The notes beneath the pieces were generated by a model. The model worked only from the letters and a program-made list of their open reading frames with translations, made no database searches and was not told the origin of the DNA. 64,000 nucleotides of DNA, from assembly GCF_000350225.1 (NCBI RefSeq), contig NW_005179027.1:92954-156953 (forward strand), read 5' to 3'. The stretch is from Chondrus crispus. Lineage: Eukaryota; Rhodophyta; Florideophyceae; Gigartinales; Gigartinaceae. The first letter of the stretch is position 1, and every line of letters starts with the position of its first letter. The translations under genes and the position numbers were made by a program. This document shows, piece by piece, positions 39,452 through 49,877 of this stretch.

Positions 39452-40452
39452 CTTCTCACTTCAAGTGGGAACAGAAGCTTATCTCGCAGACTCTTAAAAC
39501 GCTGGCAATTAACGCATTTATTGGTTGGCCCATGTTTCAAAGAGAAGACTTGTTGGAGTCATCTGACACATTTCGTTCACTAGACCACTATCGTAACCTT
39601 CTAAACAAGGTGCAATCTACTGCTGACTTCATGTTTGATGTCTCGCTGGAACTGCTAAACCATGCTGCTAACATTCTGGTTGACAACCAGAACGACACCA
39701 GTATCCTAGGAGTGGGCGAGGCTGTATCAGCTACAGAACTCGACCGGCTTATGTCTCTTGCATTTAATCGAAAGAGAAACCGCATCAAATTTTTTAACAG
39801 CACTGACGGTGCACTGTTACGTCTCACTGTTCGTGGCCATGTACCAATGCAGCCTGGGGCGCTCAAATACTGTGCAATGTGCGGGAATCACAGAAACGGG
39901 TTTCGAGGTCACAAATCCTCTCTTTCCTGCCGAATGTGCTCGGTTTATCTATGTGTAAGAACATTTACAGGTCTTCGGAAGAGTTGTTGGGACATTTGGC
40001 ACTCTGTGAAGCTTTTAAAACCGAGAAAGACACCAGCTTCTTTGCCTCAAATCAGCAGCACAAACAGTTCAATTGGTCACGACGCAGGGGGCGGCAGCTA
40101 CGAGGAAACGGAGAGTAGTGTGCTTTTAGGTACACAAGAACAAAGTCTAATTGTCGGTGTCAGAACAGGAAACCCGGTTAATTTGTCGACAGGGGCGGTG
40201 AATTTGTCGCCAGGGGATGTTCTATCACCCGACAGTGTGCCTGGATCAGATGCTATTTTACCAGCATCTGAAAGAAGAACGAGAAGCTCACCCTCTCCTG
40301 CTGCAAGATGGCTACAAAGCGCAGGTTCAAGTGCTGAAAAAAGACCGCGCACCACAACAGCAAGTAGACGTCCGACTAGAGACAGTGGCAGTGAGCAGAT
40401 TGTGGGGGGTTCCGTGAGGAGAAGCGTTCGCAGGAGGGGCAGTCAGCAATAA
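39452..40452 (+). pseudogene. piggyBac-like transposase, 3' part only
   Basis: A frame enters from the E2 LTR and runs about 333 codons to TAA. It starts inside the late catalytic region (WEQKLISQTLKTLAINAFI) and reaches the C-terminal cysteine-rich finger of piggyBac transposases: CAMCGNHR, then SCRMCSVYLC, then CWDIWH, fitting the family Cys/His spacing and order. The tail beyond the finger is long, Ser/Thr/Arg-rich and low complexity (SRRPTRDSG, RRSVRRRG). The DDD catalytic residues of the upstream half are missing from the window. The E2 junction removed or displaced them. I could not define a TTAA-flanked end. Confidence 0.7.
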
Positions 40453-40799
40453 GAAACGTAAAATGATATCTAAAACCCGTTGATTCTGTGCTTGAAAAGG
40501 GGTTTTAGCTGTGTGAAGTATACTTCATATAAGGTATATGTGAAGTATACTTCACATAACCGTTTTTCGAGCGTTCTCGAGAGTCTTCGAATGGCAATGT
40601 TGTGACTCATATATCTCTTCAGATTTTTATTCAAACAAGACCGCCCTTTTGGGGGTGGATAGAGTAAGGCTTTTCGTGTGCGGCAACGTAAGAAGTTTTG
40701 AAAAAAGCTTCAACGGGGGCAAGTACAAGCACTCAGAAAGTTATGTGAAGTATACTTCACATAACTTCCTGGCATTAGGGATATAAGCATAGATAACCG
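40453..40799. promoter_or_regulatory. Spacer with three copies of a self-complementary motif
   Basis: TGAAGTATACTTCA occurs three times (40514-40527, 40541-40554, 40746-40759). The second and third copies extend to perfect palindromes of 22 bases (40537-40558) and 26 bases (40740-40765). The last lies 35 bp before the ATG of the membrane-protein gene at 40800, with GATATAAGC between. They could be operator-like protein-binding sites or transposon-end repeats. Confidence 0.5.
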
Positions 40800-41645
40800 A
40801 TGCCAGACACAATCTTCTCGCCTCTCTCATCTCCGCCACGTTATGTTTCGACCCCCCATTTCCGTTATCCCAAAAGCATCACCATGGCTAGCGTCCGCGA
40901 TGCACAACTCATCAATAGTCTCTGGATCGTATACTTTTCCGTTTTGGTGAATAAGTATTTTCAAGCAATGCACATACGAGGCCACATGATTGCCCTCTCA
41001 CTTTCTGGTCTCTTGGTACTGATCTCCTCCGAGGCTGCACTCGTCCTATCCGCCGAACTCGGACCTTACGAGAGTATTACTTTCCTCATTGCCCTTCTCT
41101 TCTACATTTTGCAGAGTGATGTGGTCGTCGTCATGCCACAATATCCTAAAGATGTGCAAACCGAAACTGAGACCAATAGCCAAACCGAAACCGAGACCGA
41201 AAGCCAAATGGAAACGGAACAGATCCTGAGATCTTCAAGGTCCAGCTTGGTCGCAATATACTGCCTAGTGTTTGCAATGATGATTGTGTTGAGCATAAAG
41301 GGGCTATCCATTTTGAACCCTCCGGATGATCTGACACAGGAAGTACTAAACATAGACGTGTGGAATCGCAAACTTACCCGCGACTGGGTGCTCGGGAAAG
41401 TTTTTCTACTAATCATTATGTCCGCGCCGCGTCTCAAATTCAACGGCAGACGGACTCAGCTCGTGACAATGGTCATTCATGTGAGTTTGTTGTCGGCAAT
41501 ATGGTACGGCTGGAGTACAAGCCCAGCTCCTAACTCCTTCACTTATGGGATTTTTCTTGCTATTGAGGTTTGGGATGGAAGGCACTTGCTCTACTGGTTG
41601 TCTGTGGTTTCAGTCGTGCTGCAGCATTCTCTCACCAGACGATAA
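40800..41645 (+). CDS. Unknown multi-spanning membrane protein
   Basis: 281 residues from the ATG at 40800; a second Met at residue 29 (MASVRDAQL) is an equally good start. About six or seven hydrophobic segments are visible: LWIVYFSVLV, IALSLSGLLVLIS, FLIALLFYIL, LVAIYCLVFAMMIVLSI, VLGKVFLLIIM, VTMVIHVSLLSAIWYGW and LLYWLSVVSVVL. Between the third and fourth lies a hydrophilic Thr/Glu repeat loop (TETETNSQTETETESQ). I do not recognise the family. An intact frame amid decayed DNA, with a TATA-like site and a palindrome just upstream, suggests a working or recently working gene. Confidence 0.5.
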   Translation: MPDTIFSPLSSPPRYVSTPHFRYPKSITMASVRDAQLINSLWIVYFSVLVNKYFQAMHIRGHMIALSLSGLLVLISSEAALVLSAELGPYESITFLIALLFYILQSDVVVVMPQYPKDVQTETETNSQTETETESQMETEQILRSSRSSLVAIYCLVFAMMIVLSIKGLSILNPPDDLTQEVLNIDVWNRKLTRDWVLGKVFLLIIMSAPRLKFNGRRTQLVTMVIHVSLLSAIWYGWSTSPAPNSFTYGIFLAIEVWDGRHLLYWLSVVSVVLQHSLTRR

Positions 41646-43779
41646 CACTTGGTTGTTGAGCTAAAGGGCAAAACTCTGTCAGATGTCAAATGGTTGGAGA
41701 TACTCGAAATTCGGCCAGCCAGTGTCGAAAGTAATTCCTAGGCCGGTACGAGTCAAGAAATGGAAACAGAAGTCAACAGTGAGGAAGTCCTTCTGAGAAT
41801 GGGATTAAGACACACCACTTTAAGAGGGTCTTTGAAAAATGAGCTCGTTAGTGATTTGAAGCTCGTCGTTATCTGAGTCATGTGATAGATATCCACATGT
41901 GTGAACTTCTTGCAATCTCCTTCTGTACTCTCGCCAAAGTACATTTCCACTTATATAGAGGAATCAAACTTTGTAAGAGATTCCACAGCTTACTCTGACG
42001 GTACTGTAACTTGTGCTTGTCTCTTTACTAATGCTGTTTGTCCGTTAACGTTGTGCAAAAATCCCCTTTTACATAAACCACTCAGAACAATTGGCAGGTC
42101 TTTGTAGATTCCAGATGACTGGGCCTCTCCAACAAATGCTTCTGGCCGCAGTATCAGTTAAACTTATTACCTTTCTAAGCTCTGCTGACATCCCGTTCAG
42201 CAAGCGCGAAGCGATACTCACAACAATAAAGGGAGAGCGTCTGCAGAACAACAGACCTAGCAAACGTGAAAGGGCCATTGCCCTTGAAGTAATGTTGTTA
42301 GCTAGAGAATTCATAAAGGAGAACTCGCCGTGTGTGAAACATGGATCGATCTTAAAATGCTAATTGAATGATTGGACGCGTCTCAGCTTTCAAGTAATCC
42401 ACGTTTCTTCGCACGTCTCTGCACATCAAGTATTCGGGCAAAATAAGTTTTTGAGAAACGGCCGAGGATGATGAGCAGTCGCATAAAGCAGTTGCGCTGA
42501 AAGCATGCAGAAGGACCTCGGATTGACCCAGCATTGTTTCCCAGACAAAGGCATCGCGTTCCAGATGAAAGCAGATTTCCACGAAGCTCGTCTCCGTAGG
42601 TGACGAAATGCAGTCTCACGGATAACGTTTGCAATGATGCTTTCAGAGGATCTTGCGACGACAGTTGTTCAACGGTACAGGCGACAGCAGTTGCCATAGC
42701 TGCACCCTTTTTATTCTGCCTACCTTTCTAAAAGTGTTCACTAAGATTATCTTTGCGATGGCTAAGCTTGAGCTGTTTTACGGTAAGCTTGAACCTACGG
42801 CGTCTGTCTGCACCGATACGAACATTTCAATCGGCAGCTTTACGTCGCAGCAACGTAAGGTTTCTAGCACCAGCAATGACTCGCACAATATGAATTATGA
42901 GTTGTACAGCTACACAAGTGTACAACAGCAATGCAAGCTGATCATGAAGTTTAATCTCCTGTTCAATTTAATGTAGATGATAATGCAATAATTGCATGGC
43001 GGAAGCATTCTAAGTCAGCCATCTGACTTGCTCTTGCGTGTCAGATCGAGAAGTCGAATGCCCTCCTCTTCAAGGTATTGCCGTGCTTTCTCTGCAAATA
43101 ACGTAGCATACAGCCACATCCCCTGTCCTTTGTTCGTGCATGAACCTTTAGCAGTGTACTTAAGCTGAACTCCCTCGCGTCGCTTTGTAGAGGCCAGGGC
43201 TAAGCACAGCACTATCTTAGCACCGGATAAAAGCAAATCCAAGGCACTTTGCCTACTTGCTGTAACCCCCAACTCGCCGCCTACATACCGCACTCAGCCT
43301 GTCCCTCTAACTAAATACATAAAGATACGCGCTTAACCAATTATGCCACAAATACCGAGGCATCGCTGACGTTATTATTGTATTGATAATCAGAAAGAAG
43401 GAGCTCTATCAAAAGGCATGGTCCTTTCATCTTTGAGAGAGCCCTAGAACGAAAGAATTAACCTCAAGGTTAAGTCACAATCTGCTTGACTGTCTTAGGT
43501 TGTATCTACATATATGTGACTTCAAAATTAAGAAGGTACACTTCGAAGGACAGCGCCCGCCAACGGCCCAGGCATAGTAACCCACCCAATCTTCGCCTCA
43601 TGAAAAAGACACTCCCGATTTCCCCCCTTCGAAGGGTACACGAGCAAATGCGAGTTTGCATATATGGATTCTACGCGTGTAGTCGACCTACAGCCTGAAG
43701 GGAATAGTGCTCATTGCTGTGATCCATTGTGATCCAAAGTGATGAGAGTGTTCATTGCTGTGATCCATAGTGATCCATG
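41646..43779. other. AT-rich region without a clear gene
   Basis: 2.1 kb. A plus-strand frame of about 80 codons (42118-42363) and a minus-strand frame of about 90 codons (43015-43293, with Lys/Glu-rich ends) have protein-like composition but no known domain. Near 43710-43780 the motif GTGATCCA occurs four times within two copies of a CATTGCTGTGATCCAT unit. Nothing else is supported. Confidence 0.35.
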
Positions 43780-43836
43780 ATTTCTGTAAACAGCATGACT
43801 GTTCAAAGTTTGAACAGTCATGCTGTTTACAGAAAT
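43780..43836. repeat. 57-nt perfect palindrome
   Basis: Two 28-nt arms, the outer part being ATTTCTGTAAACAGCATGAC and its complement, meet around a single central G. Nothing interrupts the pairing. It lies about 50 bp from the 3' end of the minus-strand unknown frame. Could be a transposon end, a cruciform or an assembly fold-back. Confidence 0.9.
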
Positions 43837-43885
43837 TCAATGAACTTCAAAGGCAGTGCATTACAGTTCATAATTGGCACCGCCA

Positions 43886-44764
43886 CTATGTGATGGTGGC
43901 CAACCAGCGCTTCCCCAAGAAATGCAACTTTCTGTCACGACTTTCATTCCCTGATGTCTGGGAGCTGTTGACAGCTGTTGACATCAACAGCTGGAGGACG
44001 AGAATTCTGACTCCAGGATCATCGCCCTTGATCTCGCGCTTGTTTGTCGTTGTCTCGCATACTGGGACCAAACGGTGTACTCTCGCACCGAGTTCCTTGG
44101 CTTCCCCGCATGTAGGCCAATAGATCCCCACAGATATGTCACCGACGTAGAACATTGAGTGGTTCACTACCGCTATACGCGGCATGTGATGAAAAAGGCC
44201 TTCCGTACTGAGATTGCCGACATGGCGCTTGGGGCCGGGAAAGTCAGCAAACAAAATTTCTACTTTTCGCTTTGGTTTCTTGCGTCGCTGCGCAGAGGGC
44301 TTTCCAGACATTCGAACGCTTTCTCTCACCATCATCGATGGTGTCTACTGTTTTGGCTGGGGCGCTCGTGACAGTGGCTTCAGCTTTCGAGGATTATTTC
44401 TTATCTCCCAGTACAAGGCATACAAGGCGCTTCTCTTTTTTAACCATGCGACCGGTATCATCCATGCCGTACTATTCCACATATGACTCGCCCTCGCCTT
44501 GTATGCCCCTTCAGCCCCTACGTCAACACCGTAATTCATCGCTATTGGCCTCCCATCAACGCCCTTGTGTACAATCTCCCAGAAGAAGCCTTCCATCACA
44601 TCTGAGTTCCGTGTCCAATCCTCGTTCGCTTTCTCTTCAATAAGACGCAACGCGTCCTTGTTCACACCCTTGTCATAACCCAGAGCCTTTCGCATACGCT
44701 CACGGAACGTCCTCACCCTGCTTTCGTATGCTCGAAGTGATATCGGCTTTGGCGGGTCCTGCAA
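43886..44764 (-). pseudogene. Unknown protein-coding frame with an internal stop
   Basis: About 290 codons in one frame with a single in-frame stop a little before the middle (TAG on the coding strand). The upstream part is rich in Arg/Lys and aromatic residues (RAYESRVRTFRERMRKALGY, then MEGFFWEIVHKGVDGRPI). The downstream part has a basic stretch (KPSAQRRKKPKRKVEI) then FADFPGPKRHVGN and VGIYWPTCGEAKELG. Protein-like composition on both sides of the stop suggests a recently broken gene or a suppressed stop. I do not recognise the family. Confidence 0.4.
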
Positions 44765-47237
44765 TGTAGATACTCCAATAAACGACCAGATTCATCCTGA
44801 GCCCCACTTGCGGAGGCTGACGTGATCGCGACTCAGCTTTTTAGCTCGTTTCAACGGCCGAGCATTTTCCCGAGTGAGGTCCCTCACTAGCAAGAGCTCA
44901 GACGTTTTGTGGGATGTCTGATACTGAAAGCGTGTCCTTGTTGGTGTGCAGCTTAGCGCCGACTGCTGTATCCGTCTTGACCACGGCAACCGCAATGCCA
45001 GATCCGATACCAGAGAGAGGCACAAGGAGCAACAGACGTCTCGAGACGGGGCCCTGGGGTGGATGGCTCGCTAGATTCACGATGCAGTATACCCCCAGGG
45101 TCGTTTTCATGTGAACATGGGCGAGGAAGACTATTTACATCATTCTCTCCACGAGAATATCTTTCGCCGGCGGAGGTTGCAGTGGCTCTGGAAACCATGC
45201 GCTCGGTCTCGCTCCCCTTTCCTGCAATGGCTAGAGCATCAGCATCATTGATTTTTCGTTGTTATGCGCTACCTTCGGTTGCGGGGCCACAGCGACTGTT
45301 TGCAATTCCGTTTGTAGAACTGCGGATGTCGTCTTCATCTGCAGCCATGTGGTGTTTGCGTGGTATGTATGGTCCTACTGATGCGGTAGAAGTGACCACA
45401 CTATTCGTGGCAACACTTGCCGTCATGGGATGGACTGCTCCACCACCTTCTGGATTTTTCCTTGTAGTCTCATCTGGTAGCTCTTGCTGTGGATTTGGTG
45501 CACCACTTGCCACCTGCCGCGCAGCATCAAAGGAATCGCTTTGATCACGAGTCAAGGCAGTTGGCGGAACGATTTGCGCTGTCGGCACCGCGGAGGATGG
45601 GCTTGCTGCAGACATCCATTGAGGGAGGAGCTTTCTGCGCGGGAGACATGCGAACTTCCGTTCTCTGCCCTTTGCATGGCTTCGAGATATGTTTCTTCGT
45701 CGCTTGCTCGTTTTTGGAGAGCAGTTTCGGACGAAGGGGTGCCATGATCTCCTGGATTACTGCAAAGCACATCCGGAGAGCCGTGGTCCGGCCGCGAGAC
45801 AGAGACAGGAGCTGCAGGTTCATTGGGCATCACGCGCTGATTGCTTGTCCTGGAAAGAGTGTGTGTTTTATTCGGGTATCTTCTTCCCTCGGGCTGGTAC
45901 CCGTGTACCGGAAAACTTGCAGGCTTCACGGAACGCGTAGCTCGAATTACTGGGGCAGAAGCCGATTCGCTGCTTATCGGAAACTGCCACATAGCCATTC
46001 CATGTTGCTGATGAAAGAAATTGCGCTGCCTTTCACCAAGACAATGGCCAGCGTTGCCGAGTCTGTCTCGAGGCATTGCATTCGTGTTCATCGCATTTGA
46101 ATGCATGCTAGTATGCAGCGTCCTTGATCTGCCCGGCTGCGGCTGCAATGTCCTCGTCCATTGCGCCGCATGTACCTTCGACGCAGGAAGACTCTGAGCA
46201 ATCCCGCCGCCGACGGTCGAGTGTCCGACTGGACCGATTGTTTCATAATTCGAAACACTTTGCTTTGGCGCGGCGCGCTGTAAGGAAGGCGTCGACGCGG
46301 CCTGAGAGCCGGGAAGTATTAGCAGAGGGGTTAGCTTCGAATGCCACGAGGAGATTGCATGCCTTGTCTGAGCAACTGCAGCGGCATGGCTGACTGGCGC
46401 AGGATTTGAGGATGGAAAGGCAATGGTCGCGCGAAGGAATGTGCTGCCCCCGAATATGAATCAGATTGTGTCGCCTTTCCTGATAGCTCGACTTTCAAAG
46501 GTGACGTTAGGCTCCCACCCGGCATGTTCACTTTAGCGGTCAAGCAAATTGTGCAATTCTCATCCTTTGCGTGCCCCCATGCTTCGAAAGCGCGTCTGCA
46601 AAGACTTGTGTGCGTTTGAAAGAGCGCCTTCCTGTCTTGGCACGGAATCCTGTGGTCGCCGGGTGCGATCAAAGGCGGCGTCAGGCTTGCGGAGCCCTGG
46701 TGACTCCCCTTTCGATTGCGACTCCTTCCTGGGCACCGGGGAAACCCGTTGACGACGGCTGGGAGCCCGCGTTAGGTTGTTGGTGGCTGCGGGAAAGCGG
46801 TAAAGCGCCCTGCCTCACCCCAGACACCGTTTGAGGAATGTTGTGTGTGGAATGGGGGACGTACGGGCGGCAAGTTGGGTCTCGTTCGCATCTGCTGAGC
46901 AGAACATTCGACGGCTCTTGGCCAAGACTTTGCTGTGGAAGTTGCGGGATTGGAGATGGTGACGGATTTTGTAGGCGCATTCGTAAGGAGAGCGGTTGCT
47001 GCGAAGGGACCTGGGGTCTGGCGGGGCAGTGTCGACTAAGGGAGCGTCGGAGAGGAACTGGTCGGAGAGGAACTGGATCTTGACGAAGAAAGCGGGAGTC
47101 CCTGCTCATGCGGAGCGAACACCTCCATGTGAAGGCGTGACATTCGTAGGCAAATCCGCGTGAAAAAGCCTGGTAAAAATGCTTTCCAATTTCCAATTTT
47201 GCTGCAGATTTCCTCTAAAGCTGTACAGTACTCTGTA
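44765..47237. other. Low-complexity region with minus-strand Ser/Pro/Gln-rich frames
   Basis: 2.5 kb. Minus-strand open stretches at about 45262-45615, 45552-46148, 46331-46672 and 46681-47196 encode Ser/Pro/Gln/Arg-rich sequence. One (about 46540-46620) includes AFEAWGHAKDENCTICLT, a possible zinc-ligand cluster. They may be the decayed upstream part of the frame at 43886-44764. No domain is recognised. Confidence 0.3.
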
Positions 47238-47572
47238 CAGTGGTACCTTCTATATATCGCACCCCAGTGTCACAACGCTTCAAAGTGCGATATATCCGAT
47301 AGTGCGATGTAGCAAATACTCTCGAAAAAGATATTTTTTTGTTATGTTGAGGCAATGACGTGGAACTGGGCAGAACTACTCAGCCGCCGTCGCCATAAGC
47401 CAAAGTTGGAGGTACTGTGCGGGTCGCTTGTACAGTACGGCCTCTATTAGGGGCTTCTAGAGCGACACGTGTGTAATGTCATACACGTGGCTGATTTCGT
47501 GTCAAGCCCGAAACAGTGCGATATATCCGGTAATGCGCTATTCAAAAGTGCGATATAGAGCTACCCCCCCTG
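47238..47572. mobile_element. Pogo/Tigger-like MITE
   Basis: 335 bp flanked by TA (47236-47237 and 47573-47574). Ends are CAGTGGTACC...TATATATCGCAC on the left and, in reverse complement, CAGGGGGGGTAGCTCTATAT then CGCAC on the right: imperfect inverted repeats of about 25 bp. GTGCGATATATCCG occurs inside both ends. There is no coding frame. The CAG-G-rich start and TA duplication match the element at 20169-20838. Confidence 0.65.
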
Positions 47573-48101
47573 TACTTGGTAGCTGTTGCGCATGCGTACA
47601 CGTGGCGGACGCCCTCTGCCTCCAGAAAGGGCGGCATTGACTCTCGGGCGGACAGCCTCTACTTCCATGAGTCCCCAATTTTGACTCAATTTCACGAAAA
47701 TTAATGGCATTTTAGCTGAAAACATGTACAGAGAGCGAAACTCGGCAGCTGGATGGAGGGCTATACTGTAAGAATTATGAAATGTAAGGCGTTTCCAGTG
47801 TAATCTAGAACTATCGGGAACTGTTGAAGACGTGTAAGCAACGGCGCTGTACTGCGCTGTACCTTGCTGTCAGCCCGCACGCGGGTTACAATCTTAATTC
47901 GCCAACGCATCCAGCGCACAGTATCCTTGGCGTAATGGTTACATTTACGCCCATCGGGGGGTACCTTCGGACATCGGCGAGTAGGTGTCCAATCCGAGTT
48001 TCATTTTAAAGGGGTGCTCCCGACGAGCACCTGTCAAGCTATCTAATCAGCTTTACAGTGTAACAGCTGTGAGGCGGGGTTTTTGCCACATATGCCAGCT
48101 T
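47573..48101. other. Spacer left of the copia element
   Basis: 529 bp with no gene I can support. It continues, across the copia insertion, into the sequence at 52661. Confidence 0.4.
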
Positions 48102-48106
48102 TCGAA

Positions 48107-48217
48107 TGTCGTATGATACCTTACAGTACATCAGACAGCACAGTGGAGTAGGGTACATAAGCTCACTCCAGCTCCAGCAAACTCCACCGTCGCGGTCACA
48201 GGTTCTTCCTAACATCA
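48107..48217 (+). repeat. Copia 5' LTR
   Basis: 111 bp, TGTCGTATGATACC to AACATCA, very short for a copia LTR. It is followed by GGTTATAGGCC, a candidate primer-binding site. Confidence 0.9.
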
Positions 48218-49243
48218 GGTTATAGGCCTTTTTTCTTATTCCAACGCTACCCTGCAAATTCTCCTCTCTTCCTCTTTACCGGCGCTAACCAACAACCCAT
48301 CACACACCCAGCTGTACCCACCCCAGGCAAACTCACAGTCTATTTGGCAGCAACAGGATTTTGGCAACCAAAGCTTCCCGACCTTCACACAGGAAACCAC
48401 ACACTGGAGCCCTTACCCTCCAAGTCGTACGAACTACCGGCAGTCACCACCGCTGCTCGCTTTCAATTCTTTGCCCAATCACCCGGACTTTAATCAGGAG
48501 GTGCCTTTCAACATTCCAGCACCCAATCACCAGTCACCTCATATCCCCGAGCAGACCGTAAACAAAAATGGGCCCAAAAGCCCCTCCTCCTATATACCTG
48601 ACTCGGCCACCTTCCTGACCCATCTCACCTCCCACCTTCCTCACATGCACCGCTCCTCAGGATCGACACTCACTGCTATCGGAAAACCTTCCCCCATAAC
48701 GCACTGCGGTCAAATCACTCTCATTCCGCGCCCCAGCACATCTCATAACTCCCTCCATATCCCCCATGCTATAACTACCCCTCACCTCAAACACAACCTC
48801 CTTACAATTCCCCAAATTGCGGCCTCGTATCACAACCTCTTCCAAGGCCCCCGTGCCTACATCTTCACAACGCTCCTCACGCCCAACCCTGCATCGATTA
48901 TAGCCACCGCAATGCTAGCAAATGGTCTTTATCGTATGGACGCAACTCCTCTCACCCCAAACAGCCACATATCACAAGGCATACCACAATATTTCCGGCA
49001 ATCCCAACCTCGCCGTAACACCAACCAATATACACCCATAACTAGAACCCGCCCACCCCTCCCACAACAGCACACACACGAACCGACCCGCCAATTTCCA
49101 GCTGTCACTTCACCCCCCTCCAAGCCCCCACTTCCGCCAAAATCCCCATCATCACACGAAAACCGCGCCATCCCCGCCCTTCTCCGTCTGCTACTCGCTT
49201 CGACTCTACTAATTACCTCCATCACCTCATATTCGGCCACATC

Positions 49244-49877
49244 TGTAGCATAAGCGCAGATCAGAATTAGATTTAAAATTAGATCTCGCGCGCGCGATCA
49301 CACGTGTATTGACAGCGCGCGCGATCACACGTGTACTATCAGCGCGCGAGATCACACGTGTATTGACAGCGCTACAGTAGCTGAGCACGGTAGCTCAGCA
49401 CTGTAACGCGCTACAGTACAGTACGGACTGTACTGTAACCCTGTATGATAGACGCGACGACTTGTATATTAAAACTATGGGGAGCCGACGGCGGCGGGGG
49501 GGAGGCAAGGATCGGTTTGGCCAGACCCTCACCGTCGGCTAACCAGGAACGCTTACTCGAACTCGGGCACGCTCTCTCTGTTCGCGTTTTAGAGTAGAAG
49601 GACACGGGTAGCGGGCGCGTACGTGCGCGTGTGAGCTAGGATCCGCCTCCGCCCGTCGGCACTGGAACGTCACCCAGTGCCGCGCCGGGGCGTCGAGGCG
49701 TCTGTCCGCTCTACCGCGTCCACCAACGCGTTCGCGACCCGACCCGCTCTACCACCGCTACCGGCCCGTGTCCTTCCTCACGCGTTGCTTACTGGTCCTT
49801 TCTGTTCTTCTCGCGTTCTACAGGGTCTCTTACGCGGACTGAGCATACACCCCTGTCGTTGGGGTGTTTATGCTACA
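49244..49877 (+). repeat. Solo LTR of a gypsy element related to E1
   Basis: 634 bp with perfect 10-bp inverted ends TGTAGCATAA and TTATGCTACA and a 5-bp target duplication ACATC (49239-49243, 49878-49882). It is related to the E1 LTR (shared ends, stem-loop and GGGGCGTCGAGGCGTC block). A solo LTR forms when the two LTRs of an inserted element recombine. It inserted after the copia element did. Confidence 0.92.
49296..49376 (+). repeat. Three 27-bp repeats in the solo LTR U3
   Basis: Units start GATCACACGTGTA at 49296, 49323 and 49350. Each contains the palindrome ACACGTGT (CACGTG core), a common bZIP/bHLH binding core, so this looks like an enhancer array. Confidence 0.85.
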
